From positions 1-64,000 of the forward strand of contig JBLMYA010000037.1 of NCBI GenBank assembly GCA_050258035.1: 64,000 nt of DNA, read 5' to 3'. Of the stretch, positions 47,692 to 54,873 are shown piece after piece. The translations under genes and the position numbers were made by a program. The DNA comes from DATBLE01 sp050258035 (lineage in GTDB: Bacteria > Actinomycetota > Thermoleophilia > Gaiellales > Gaiellaceae). Each line of letters opens with the position of its first letter. Positions within the stretch are counted from its first letter, which is position 1. The notes below the pieces were generated by a model. It was not told where the DNA came from. It saw nothing but the letters and a program-made list of their open reading frames with translations, and searched no databases.

Positions 47692-48392
47692 GCGAGCGGA
47701 ACGGCGGCGCCGAGGTCGTCGTCGACCATGTCTCGCGCTCGTTCGAGGACGGGCGGATCGTCGCCCTCGTCGAGGTCACCTTCCGGGTCGAGGAGGGCGA
47801 GTACGTGGCCGTCACCGGCCCGTCCGGCTGCGGCAAGAGCACGCTGCTGAACCTGATCGGGGCGCTCGACCGTCCCGACCGGGGCCGGATCACGGTCGCC
47901 GGGGAGCGGGTCGGGGACGCCGACGGAGCGACCTATCGCGCCTCGGTGGTCGGCTTCGTCTTCCAGTTCCACAACCTGATTCCGACGCTGACCGCCTCGG
48001 AGAACGTGCAGCTGCCGATGCTCGGCCGCGGCCTGCGGCGCAGGGAGCGCTCTGCGCGGGCCGCAGAGCTGCTCACCGAGGTCGGGCTGTCGGAGCGCCG
48101 CTCTGCCTATCCGCCCACGCTCTCGGGCGGCGAGCGCCAGCGGGTTGCGATCGCGCGGGCGCTTGCGAACGAGCCGCGGCTGCTGCTCGCCGACGAGCCG
48201 ACCGGCGCGCTGGACACGTCTACCGGCGAGCAGATCGTCGATCTCCTCAAGGGCGTGCGCGAGCAGCGGGGGACGACGATCCTGCTGGTCACGAACGACC
48301 CGGACGTCGCCGGGACCGCCGATCGAATCCTCCGGATCCGCGACGGCCGGATCGAGGAGGTCACTCGCGCCGGAGCGCCTCGATCGGCGTGA
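47688..48392 (+). CDS. MacB/LolD-type ABC transporter ATPase
   Basis: This 234-residue ATPase has Walker A GPSGCGKSTLLN, Q-loop VGFVFQFHNLIPTLTA, signature LSGGERQRVAIARAL and Walker B LLLADEPTGALD. The pattern is that of ATPases paired with FtsX/MacB-type permeases, acting as mechanotransmitters or in lipoprotein or peptide export. The matching permease gene lies immediately next door but on the opposite strand, convergent with a 32-base overlap. Confidence 0.92.
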   Translation: MSERNGGAEVVVDHVSRSFEDGRIVALVEVTFRVEEGEYVAVTGPSGCGKSTLLNLIGALDRPDRGRITVAGERVGDADGATYRASVVGFVFQFHNLIPTLTASENVQLPMLGRGLRRRERSARAAELLTEVGLSERRSAYPPTLSGGERQRVAIARALANEPRLLLADEPTGALDTSTGEQIVDLLKGVREQRGTTILLVTNDPDVAGTADRILRIRDGRIEEVTRAGAPRSA

Positions 48393-49467
48393 GCTTGATC
48401 GCCCGCCAGGCGGGGTAGAGCGCGCCGAGCAAGCCCACTCCGAGCGCGAAGGCCAGCCCCCAGGCGAACACGCCGCCGGTGAAATCCGCCTGGGCAAGGC
48501 TCGAGAGCGAGCTGTTCCGGGTCAGGAGCACGGCAGCCGCCCACCCTCCGAGCAGTCCGAGCCCGAGCGCGATCAGGCAGATCCCGAGCGCCTCGCTGAC
48601 GATGAGCGCCGCGATCCGGCCGGAGGTCCATCCGACGGCGCGCATGATCCCGATCTCGCGCACACGCTCGAACACCGACATTGCCATCGTGTTGGTCACG
48701 CCGATCCCGCCGATGATCAGTGCGAGCAGCGAGAAGATCCAGCCTGCGGTGACGATCAGGCGGCTGGAGGTGTCGATCCTCACCGCCTGGCCCGGCTCGA
48801 CGACGGCGGTCACCCCCGGGAACTCCCGCTCCAGCCGCTTCGCGACCGTCTTCGGCGTCGAGCCCGGCTTGACCGTGACGCCGATCGTGGTGATCTCGTT
48901 GGGCCGCTGGGCGAGCGACTGGACGACGGCCAGCGGAAGGACGGCCCCGAGGTCGACGAACCGGTCGCCCGAGTGGTAGACGCCTGCGATCGGGAAGGCG
49001 CGCCTCCCGACGTGGAGCAGGTCGCCGGGACCGAGGTGGAGCGCCTTCGCCGCCTCGTCGCCGAGCATCGCTTCCCGTCCCTGGGCACGGCGGCCCTCGA
49101 CGACGACGTTCCGCTCGGCCGTGAACTCGCCCCGTGCGAAGCCGAAGAGCAGGAACTCGTCCTGATCCTCGACCCTGCCGACGCGGAGGAAGATCTGCGC
49201 CGCATCCGCGACGCCCGGATCCGCTTTCACCTTCGCGAGCAGGCTCTGCGGGAGCACCGACCGGGTGAGGTCGGACGCGCCCTGCTGGAAGAGGCCGAAG
49301 TCCGAGCGGCCGAGGTGGATGAGATCGTTCGCCGTCTTCTTCACACCGGCCGTGATCGACAGCAGCGCGACGATCAGTCCCACGCCGATGGCCACCCCGG
49401 CGACGGTGAGGCCGGTCCGCGCCTTGCGCCGCAGGAGGTTCTTGAGCACGAGCCCGCCCCAGGTCAC
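48361..49467 (-). CDS. MacB/FtsX-type ABC transporter permease
   Basis: This 368-residue permease has an N-terminal helix (TVAGVAIGVGLIVALLSITAG), a large extracytoplasmic domain (about 50-235) and three C-terminal helices. These carry SLLALIIGGIGVTNTMAMSVFERVREIGIMRAVGW and end YPAWRAIKLTPIEALRRE. It is the probable partner of the ATPase encoded convergently. The GTG start gives the standard cytosolic lead GGLVLKNLLRRKART. Confidence 0.9.
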   Translation of the reverse strand: MTWGGLVLKNLLRRKARTGLTVAGVAIGVGLIVALLSITAGVKKTANDLIHLGRSDFGLFQQGASDLTRSVLPQSLLAKVKADPGVADAAQIFLRVGRVEDQDEFLLFGFARGEFTAERNVVVEGRRAQGREAMLGDEAAKALHLGPGDLLHVGRRAFPIAGVYHSGDRFVDLGAVLPLAVVQSLAQRPNEITTIGVTVKPGSTPKTVAKRLEREFPGVTAVVEPGQAVRIDTSSRLIVTAGWIFSLLALIIGGIGVTNTMAMSVFERVREIGIMRAVGWTSGRIAALIVSEALGICLIALGLGLLGGWAAAVLLTRNSSLSSLAQADFTGGVFAWGLAFALGVGLLGALYPAWRAIKLTPIEALRRE

Positions 49468-49529
49468 GCCGTCTATCCTCTCCGACGCCGACCCACCCGT
49501 GTCTTCCCTCCCGCAGCCGACGTCCCTAC

Positions 49530-49835
49530 GCCGCGCTCTTGCGCGGACGTACGTCCGGCGAACGGCCGCCGCGCGATCTCGTTGCGAACAATCCGTTCCT
49601 TCGCTCGAAGAGCGCGCCGAAGACGCTCTCCGTGACGTTCCCGGCCGAGCCGGACCGGAAGCGGGTGCGGCAGCTTCTGGAGGGGAGCTTCGAGCCCGAG
49701 CGCTCGACATCGCCGGCGAGGACGTTACCTCTTCTTCCCGAACGGCTGCGGGCGGGTGAAGCTCGACAACGCGACGCTCGAGCGGCGGCTCGACGTGCGC
49801 GCGACCACGCGAACCATGGCGCACCGTCGGCGCGC
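49530..49835 (+). pseudogene. Frameshifted, truncated DUF1697 remnant
   Basis: The first frame gives RDLVANNPFLRSKSAPKTL and VTFPAEPDRKRV, typical of the DUF1697 middle. After FEPER the frame must shift to read LDIAGEDV, then shift again to read LFFPNGCGRVKLDNATLERR and LDVRATTRT, the DUF1697 end. Two single-base deletions therefore break it. The expected N-terminal half (ALLRGINVGG) is absent because the ABC permease gene begins there. It is not expected to make a working protein. Confidence 0.75.
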
Positions 49836-49879
49836 CGGCGGATCTGACGGCGAACTGACGTCCTGTCGGCGGACGCGGG

Positions 49880-49965
49880 CGGGTGCGGCCGTTCTGCTGC
49901 GCACGCCGAGCTCGGCGTAGACGTTCTCCAGGCGCGTGGGCACGGTCGCGGGAGCGATCCAGAGG
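49880..49965 (-). pseudogene. LuxR-type HTH fragment
   Basis: On minus, the residues PATVPTRLENVYAELGVRSR followed by TAA match the last helices of LuxR-family DNA-binding domains (compare the usual VKTHLxxVYxKLGVxSRTxA). Nothing upstream in frame resembles the rest of a regulator. It is a short decayed remnant. Confidence 0.6.
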
Positions 49966-50114
49966 CGACGACGCGACCAGATTCCTCGCAGCGCTCCTCG
50001 AAGGCGGAACGGCGTACGGCCAAGACGGCGACATGCCGGAGTACCGCAACATCGTCTGGTCGACCGGCGACGGCCGCCGCGTGGTCGAGGTGATGGTGAA
50101 CGTCTACGGTCGGC
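49966..50114 (+). pseudogene. C-terminal gene fragment, serine-hydrolase-like
   Basis: The plus strand encodes DDATRFLAALLEGGTAYG, then MPEYRNIVWSTGDGRRVVEV and MVNVYG, with codon use like real genes but no start region. The ending resembles the last strand and helix of beta-lactamase-like serine hydrolases (YRNxxxSxDGRRxVxVMVN). Family assignment is tentative. The bases from here to 50173 hold nothing else recognisable. Confidence 0.4.
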
Positions 50115-50173
50115 GGCGACACAGGCCCTTCTGCGGCCGCCGAGGCCGGCGAGGTGGCCCGGCGGCAATCGGC

Positions 50174-50179
50174 TACCCT
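50174..50179 (+). promoter_or_regulatory. -10 box (TACCCT) of the mrp gene
   Basis: TACCCT lies 7 bases before the ATG, in the leaderless layout. Confidence 0.5.
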
Positions 50180-50186
50180 CAGGCCG

Positions 50187-51251
50187 ATGGCTCCCGACCG
50201 CGAGGCGATCCTGAGGGCGCTCGACAATGTCATCGACCCGGAGCTCCGGCGGCCGGTGACCGAGCTCGACATGGTCCGCGAGATCGAGATCGACGGCGGC
50301 GACGTCTCCGTGACGATCGCGCTGACGGTCGCCGGTTGCCCGCTGCGGGACAGCTTCCAGCAGCAGGTCGTCGCACACGTCGGAAGGGTCCCGGGCGTGG
50401 GGCGCGTCCGGCTCGGGTTCGACGTCATGAGCGCCGAGGAGCGCTCGGCGCTGACCACGAAGCTGCGCGGCGGCGTCGAGCAGCGCAGCAAGGGGATCTC
50501 GGTCGACCGGTCGACGCGCGTGGTCGCGGTCGCGAGCGGCAAGGGCGGGGTGGGCAAGTCGTCGCTGACGGTCAACCTCGCCGCTGCGTTCTCCCGGCTG
50601 GGCCACCGCACCGGCATCCTCGACGCGGACGTCTACGGACATTCGATTCCGCACATGCTCGGCGTCACGCAACGCCCGGTCGTCGTGGACCAGATGATCG
50701 TCCCGCCCGTGAAGGACGACCTGAAGCTGATGTCGATCGGGTTCTTCCTCGACGACAACAGCCCGGTGATGTGGCGCGGCCCGATGCTCCACCGCGCGCT
50801 CGAGCAGTTCCTCTCGGACGTCCACTGGGGGGAGCTCGACCTCCTCCTCGTCGACATGCCGCCGGGGACCGGCGACGTGTCGATCTCGCTCGGCCAGCTG
50901 CTCCCCCGTGCGGAGGCGGTGATCGTGACCACGCCGCAGCCGCTCGCGCAGGAGGTCGCCTCCCGCGCGGCGACGATGGCGCAGAAGACGAACATGCGGC
51001 TGATCGGCGTGATCGAGAACATGACCTCGGAGGTCTTCGGGAGCGGAGGCGGGGAGCGCCTTGCCGCCGACATAGGCGTGCAGCTGCTCGGCACCGTTCC
51101 TCTCGACCCGCGGCTGCGGGAGTGCGGCGACGTGGGCGAGCCGCTCGTCTGGGCGGAGCCCGACTCGGAGACCTCGCAGGCGATCGTCCGGATCGCCGAG
51201 GCGATCCACGCCGGCCGGCAGACCTTCAAGGCGCTCCCGGTTCTCTCCTGA
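50187..51251 (+). CDS. mrp: Mrp/ApbC iron-sulfur cluster carrier ATPase
   Basis: This 354-residue protein has an N-terminal MIP18/DUF59 domain (ALDNVIDPELRRPVTELDM) and a P-loop ATPase with deviant Walker A ASGKGGVGKSS, MPPGTGDVSISL and VTTPQPLAQEV. It assembles or carries Fe-S clusters, needed here by the NuoG and NuoI subunits encoded nearby. The usual CxxC near the C-terminus is not visible: the segment IENMTSEVFGSGGG holds no cysteines, so direct cluster binding is uncertain. The stop overlaps the CTG start of the next gene. Confidence 0.9.
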   Translation: MAPDREAILRALDNVIDPELRRPVTELDMVREIEIDGGDVSVTIALTVAGCPLRDSFQQQVVAHVGRVPGVGRVRLGFDVMSAEERSALTTKLRGGVEQRSKGISVDRSTRVVAVASGKGGVGKSSLTVNLAAAFSRLGHRTGILDADVYGHSIPHMLGVTQRPVVVDQMIVPPVKDDLKLMSIGFFLDDNSPVMWRGPMLHRALEQFLSDVHWGELDLLLVDMPPGTGDVSISLGQLLPRAEAVIVTTPQPLAQEVASRAATMAQKTNMRLIGVIENMTSEVFGSGGGERLAADIGVQLLGTVPLDPRLRECGDVGEPLVWAEPDSETSQAIVRIAEAIHAGRQTFKALPVLS

Positions 51252-51979
51252 GCGATCCGCTCGAGCGACTGAAGGCGCTGGGCTTCTCCGATGCCGATGC
51301 CGCGATCCTGTCGGCGCATTTCCTCGACGCGGAGCGCCGGGGAAAGCACGGCCACGGCCTGGCGCGGATCGACTGGCTCGAGACCCTCCCCGACGTCGAC
51401 CCGCACGCGCGGCCCCGGCGGGTGGTCGCCGAGCAGGGGTACGAGCGCTGGGACGGAGCCGGCGCCCTCGGCTACCTGACCCTGGCGGCGATCTGCGACG
51501 CGGTTCTCGCCGATCCGCCGCGCCACGCGCGCCTCGTCGTCACCTCCCGCTGCTTCCCCACGGGCTCGCTCGGCTACTGGGTCCGGCGGCTCGCCCGAGC
51601 CGGGCTGGCGGCGGCGCTGACAGCGACCTCGCCGCGGCGGCTGGCGTCGCCCGACGGCGGTCCGCCGCTCGCCGGGACGAACCCGATCGCGATCGGCGTG
51701 CCGGGCTCCGACGGCCGCCCCCTGGTGGCGGACGTGTCGATGGGTCGGGTCACCCACGGCGACGTCCTCGCGGGGCTGGCGGAGCCGGAGGAGCTCGTCC
51801 CCTTCGGCGGCGACCGCGCCTACAAGGCGTTCGCGCTGGCAGTCGGGGTGGAGATGCTCGTCTCGGCGCTCGCAGGCGACGAGCACGGAGCGCTCCTGCT
51901 CGTCGCCAGGCCGGAGCACGATCCCGTTCCGGCGCTTCGCCGGCTCGCGGGGAGCACCCGGCTTCCCGGCGACGGCTGA
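51248..51979 (+). CDS. Compact Ldh_2-family dehydrogenase with CTG start
   Basis: This 243-residue protein matches the malate/L-lactate/ureidoglycolate dehydrogenase (Ldh_2) fold, but the family norm is 330-350. It keeps ERRGKHGHGLARIDWL (catalytic His region), AGTNPIAIGVPG, VADVSMGRVTHGDV and FGGDRAYKAFALAVGVEML. It lacks the long central NAD-loop segments, so substrate use may differ. The frame begins at CTG in a CTGA overlap with the mrp stop; no ATG, GTG or TTG is available near the N-terminus. Confidence 0.78.
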   Translation: MSDPLERLKALGFSDADAAILSAHFLDAERRGKHGHGLARIDWLETLPDVDPHARPRRVVAEQGYERWDGAGALGYLTLAAICDAVLADPPRHARLVVTSRCFPTGSLGYWVRRLARAGLAAALTATSPRRLASPDGGPPLAGTNPIAIGVPGSDGRPLVADVSMGRVTHGDVLAGLAEPEELVPFGGDRAYKAFALAVGVEMLVSALAGDEHGALLLVARPEHDPVPALRRLAGSTRLPGDG

Positions 51980-51981
51980 GC

Positions 51982-52623
51982 TCAGCCCGCGATGGCGGCG
52001 ACCCGCGGGTCGCCTCGGACCGAGTCGAAGTCGCTGTCTCTCGTCGCCGCCTCGGCGACGGGCTCCGGGTCGAGTTCGTACGCCCGTTGGAGGTGTGCGA
52101 TACCGGCCTCCTTGTCCCCGTAGAGCATCTCGAAGCAGGCGGCGTTGTAGTGGCCCTGCCACTCGTCGGGCCGGCGCTCGATCGCTCCGCCGATCATCTC
52201 TCGCGCCCTGGCGACGTCGCCCTTCTCCGCGTACGAGAACGCGGCGAAGATGTCCTCCCAGGGCGACGGCTCGAATACGACGCCCGGCTTCGCCCCGACC
52301 GCGAGCACCGCGGTGTCGTCCTCGGCCGCGACCGCACCCCGCTTCGTTCCAGGCCTCGCGAAGACGATCGTCCCCGCAGGCGCGTCCACCTCGTCGCCGC
52401 CGAGCGAGAAGGTCGCGCGGCCGCGCAGGACGACGTACAGCTCCTCGTGGCCGTCGCGCTCCGAATGCTCCTCGACGACGCGCTGGCCCGCCTTGGCGGT
52501 GTAGGCGTTCGTCCCGAACGCGCTGATCCCGAACCGTCGCCGCACCGGTCGCCAGACGAACTCGCCCTGGTTGATCGGGAGCTCCTCCAGCTCGTCCACG
52601 TGGGCGACCTCGTATCCCTTCAC
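51982..52623 (-). CDS. Cupin domain plus TPR-like protein
   Basis: This 213-residue protein has a cupin barrel (about 35-120) with HSERDGHEELYVVLRGRATFSLGGDEVDAPAGTIVFARPG. It is followed by a helical TPR-like part (WQGHYNAACFEMLYGDKEAGIAHLQRAYELDP). Cupins of this type bind a metal or small ligand; the TPR part suggests protein contact. It is the last gene of a four-gene operon, with its GTG overlapping the DUF1028 gene. Confidence 0.8.
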   Translation of the reverse strand: MKGYEVAHVDELEELPINQGEFVWRPVRRRFGISAFGTNAYTAKAGQRVVEEHSERDGHEELYVVLRGRATFSLGGDEVDAPAGTIVFARPGTKRGAVAAEDDTAVLAVGAKPGVVFEPSPWEDIFAAFSYAEKGDVARAREMIGGAIERRPDEWQGHYNAACFEMLYGDKEAGIAHLQRAYELDPEPVAEAATRDSDFDSVRGDPRVAAIAG

Positions 52624-53468
52624 CGCGCCTCCCTCAGGGCTCGAAGGACAACGGGGTCGATGCGCGCGAGGCCGTCGACCCGCTCTTCCAGGTTCTCGCT
52701 GCCGGACCAACGCATGAACGCCTCCGGCAATTCCTCCTCGTACCCCAGCCGTGCGAGACGTACGCGCAACTCCTCGGCGAGTCCGTCGTCGATCTCGATC
52801 CACTCATCGCGCGGCGTCCGGCCGAAGAGTGCCTCGTGGAGGCCGTACAGGCGCCGGAGCTCCTCGATCGGAGCGGCGTGGTCGTCGACGCGGAGGTCGA
52901 CCAGCGTGTCGGAGAGCCCGGCGTAGCCGCCGCCCCGCTCGACGACCAAGAGCGCCGCCGACTGCTGCCCGCGGCTGTCGCCGCCCGCCGCCTGCGCGGC
53001 GGTCAGGCAGTCGATCAGCCGCGCAGCCAGCGGACGTTCGCCGCCGGCCTCGAACGTCTCGCCGAGCGCGTCGACGGTCTCGCCGGAGACGAGGATGTTC
53101 CCCTGCGCCGCGTAGCCGGGTCCGGTCCGGCCGCCGGCCCACCGGTGGCAGCCCGAACCGGTGAACGTCGCTGTCCTTCCCCGTCCGTCGACGATCCCCA
53201 GTTGGCGCTGGTCGCGCCCCTCGTCGGCCTCGGTCAGTCGCGCGACCGTCTCCTCGGCGGAGAGCCCTTCACGAAGCAGCCGGAGACCGGCCGGCCCGTA
53301 CCTCGGGTTGGCGTACGACTGGGTCGCGATCGCGCCCACGGTCGGCTCCGCCCAGGGCACCACCGCGCCGACGGCCAGGAACTTCGATTGGACGGCGACC
53401 CCCCAGTGCGCCGCCTCCAGGTCGCACGCGACGATCGAGTAGGTCGCGACGACCCCGGCTCTAGCCAT
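52620..53468 (-). CDS. DUF1028 family (Ntn-hydrolase-like) protein
   Basis: This 282-residue protein matches DUF1028. TYSIVACDLEAAHWGVAVQSKFLAVG is the start, and AIATQSYANPRYGPAGL, GYAAQGNILVSGETVDAL and GGDSRGQQSAALLVVERGGG are family motifs. The fold is thought to be Ntn-hydrolase-like, with self-processing possible but unproven. The C-terminal extension (about 225-282) is helical. It overlaps the upstream 91-residue gene by eight bases and the cupin gene by four. Confidence 0.85.
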   Translation of the reverse strand: MARAGVVATYSIVACDLEAAHWGVAVQSKFLAVGAVVPWAEPTVGAIATQSYANPRYGPAGLRLLREGLSAEETVARLTEADEGRDQRQLGIVDGRGRTATFTGSGCHRWAGGRTGPGYAAQGNILVSGETVDALGETFEAGGERPLAARLIDCLTAAQAAGGDSRGQQSAALLVVERGGGYAGLSDTLVDLRVDDHAAPIEELRRLYGLHEALFGRTPRDEWIEIDDGLAEELRVRLARLGYEEELPEAFMRWSGSENLEERVDGLARIDPVVLRALREAR

Positions 53469-53736
53469 AGGTGAGCGAGGTCAGGTCGAGCTCGAGCAGG
53501 TCGCGCCGCTTCGCCGGGACGAGCACGGAGGCCACCTCGGGGTGGGCGAGGGCCGTCTTCACGCCCTCGGGCGTCGACGCCCGCGCGACGACAGGGCGGC
53601 CGGCCTCGTGTGCGGTGCGCAGCTGCTCGTCGGTCGCATCGTCGAGCCAGAGGACGTCGCCCGGCAGTTCCAGCTCGCCCTCGACTGCGATCTCGGGAAC
53701 CCGGACGCCGGTCGCGCCCAGCCAGCGTTCCCTCAA
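53461..53736 (-). CDS. Small hypothetical protein in DUF1028 operon
   Basis: This 91-residue protein has an alternating beta/alpha pattern (LPGDVLWLDDATDEQLRTAH, RPVVARASTPEGVKTALA, ASVLVPAKRRDLL). It resembles part of a barrel or rhodanese-like domain, but no family is recognised. The TTG start forms a TTGA overlap with the UPF0173 stop. Coupling on both sides argues that it is real. Confidence 0.6.
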   Translation of the reverse strand: MRERWLGATGVRVPEIAVEGELELPGDVLWLDDATDEQLRTAHEAGRPVVARASTPEGVKTALAHPEVASVLVPAKRRDLLELDLTSLTYG

Positions 53737-54425
53737 AGCTCGACCGTCTCGCCGGGCTCGGGGGTGATGATCTCGACCCCCGAAGCGAGCCGCCGGAGCT
53801 CGTCCGGTGTCCCGACCAGGATCGGGAACGTCCCGTAGTGGCAGGGCACGCAGCGCTTGGCGCCGAGGAGCTCGAGCGCGACCGCCGCCTCGCGCGGGCC
53901 CATCGTGTAGTGGTCGCCGATCGGGAGGACGGCGACGTCCGGCTCGTAGATGCGGCCGATCAGCTGCATCGACATGAACACGTTCGTGTCGCCGGCGAAG
54001 TAGATCGTGAAGCCGTCCTCGAGCTCGATCACGAGCCCGGCCGGCTCGCCGGTGTAGGTGCCGTCGCTTCCGCTCGACGAGTGGTTGGCGTCGGTGAGCG
54101 TGATCTTGATCCCGTCGACGTCGACCGTGCCACCCTTGTTCGGACCGTGCGCGGGGCTCTCGTCGAGGCCCTGTGTGGCGAGCCAGTGGCGGAGCTCCAC
54201 GAGCGCGACCACCGGCGCCTGGAACCGCTTCGCGAGCTCGACGGTGTCGCCGACGTGGTCGCCGTGCCCGTGGGTGAGCGCGATCAGGTCGACGCGCTCA
54301 GGCTCCTGCTCCGCCTCCGGACACTTCGGGTTGCCGTGCAGGAACGGGTCGACGTAGATCCGCTTGCCGCCCGGGCTGTCGAGCCGGAAGCTCGCGTGTC
54401 CGAGCCAGGTCAGAGGAATGGGCAC
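53733..54425 (-). CDS. UPF0173 metallo-beta-lactamase-fold hydrolase
   Basis: This 230-residue protein has the MBL metal motifs THGHGDHVGD, HSSS near residue 120, FAGDTNVF and a C-terminal CHYGTFP. The start PLTWLGHASFRL is typical of the UPF0173 (YtkL-like) group, whose substrate is unknown. GTG lies 8 bases after TAGATT. It is the first gene of the operon with the 91-residue, DUF1028 and cupin proteins. Confidence 0.9.
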   Translation of the reverse strand: MPIPLTWLGHASFRLDSPGGKRIYVDPFLHGNPKCPEAEQEPERVDLIALTHGHGDHVGDTVELAKRFQAPVVALVELRHWLATQGLDESPAHGPNKGGTVDVDGIKITLTDANHSSSGSDGTYTGEPAGLVIELEDGFTIYFAGDTNVFMSMQLIGRIYEPDVAVLPIGDHYTMGPREAAVALELLGAKRCVPCHYGTFPILVGTPDELRRLASGVEIITPEPGETVEL

Positions 54426-54433
54426 GAGGCCGG

Positions 54434-54439
54434 AATCTA
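54434..54439 (-). promoter_or_regulatory. -10 box (TAGATT) of the UPF0173-DUF1028-cupin operon
   Basis: TAGATT on minus lies 8 bases before the GTG start; it is the only promoter-like site ahead of the four overlapping genes. Confidence 0.5.
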
Positions 54440-54477
54440 GCGGAGGAACGTCCGGCGATGCGGCGAAGCTACAAGCC

Positions 54478-54873
54478 GTGACGCGTCGAGAGCTCCTCCC
54501 GGTGGCGCTCGTCCTGCTCGCGACCTGCACCGACGCGATCCACGTTCCGACGCTCTCGTTCTACCTTCTCCTCGCGGCCGTCCCGGCGATCGTCGTCGCA
54601 GGGCTCGCTGCCGTGGAGGAGCAGCTCCAGGCCGACGAGCCGCTGCCGCACCGCCGTGCGGTGGCGATGCTGCACGTCGTCACGTTGTTGCTCGTCCTGA
54701 CCGGGGCTGCGCTCCGCGCGCCGCTTCGCGCCGAGGGGACGGTGCCGCAGGCGGCCGTCTCGGCCGGGATCGCATGCCTGGTCGTGTTCGCGATCCAGGC
54801 GGTGGTCGGCTGGCTGCCCGCGATCCGGCGCCGCCCGGCGGCGCGCCCCGTGCCGAGCCGCCAGCTCAGCTGA
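54478..54873 (+). CDS. Small four-helix membrane protein of unknown function
   Basis: This 131-residue protein has about four hydrophobic helices, including LLPVALVLLATCTDA, FYLLLAAVPAIVVAGLAA, LHVVTLLLVLTGAAL and AGIACLVVFAIQAVVG. No family is recognised. GTG is the first start after the gap and gives a short basic lead (TRRE). Its last eight bases overlap the convergent nuoN stop region. Confidence 0.6.
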   Translation: MTRRELLPVALVLLATCTDAIHVPTLSFYLLLAAVPAIVVAGLAAVEEQLQADEPLPHRRAVAMLHVVTLLLVLTGAALRAPLRAEGTVPQAAVSAGIACLVVFAIQAVVGWLPAIRRRPAARPVPSRQLS

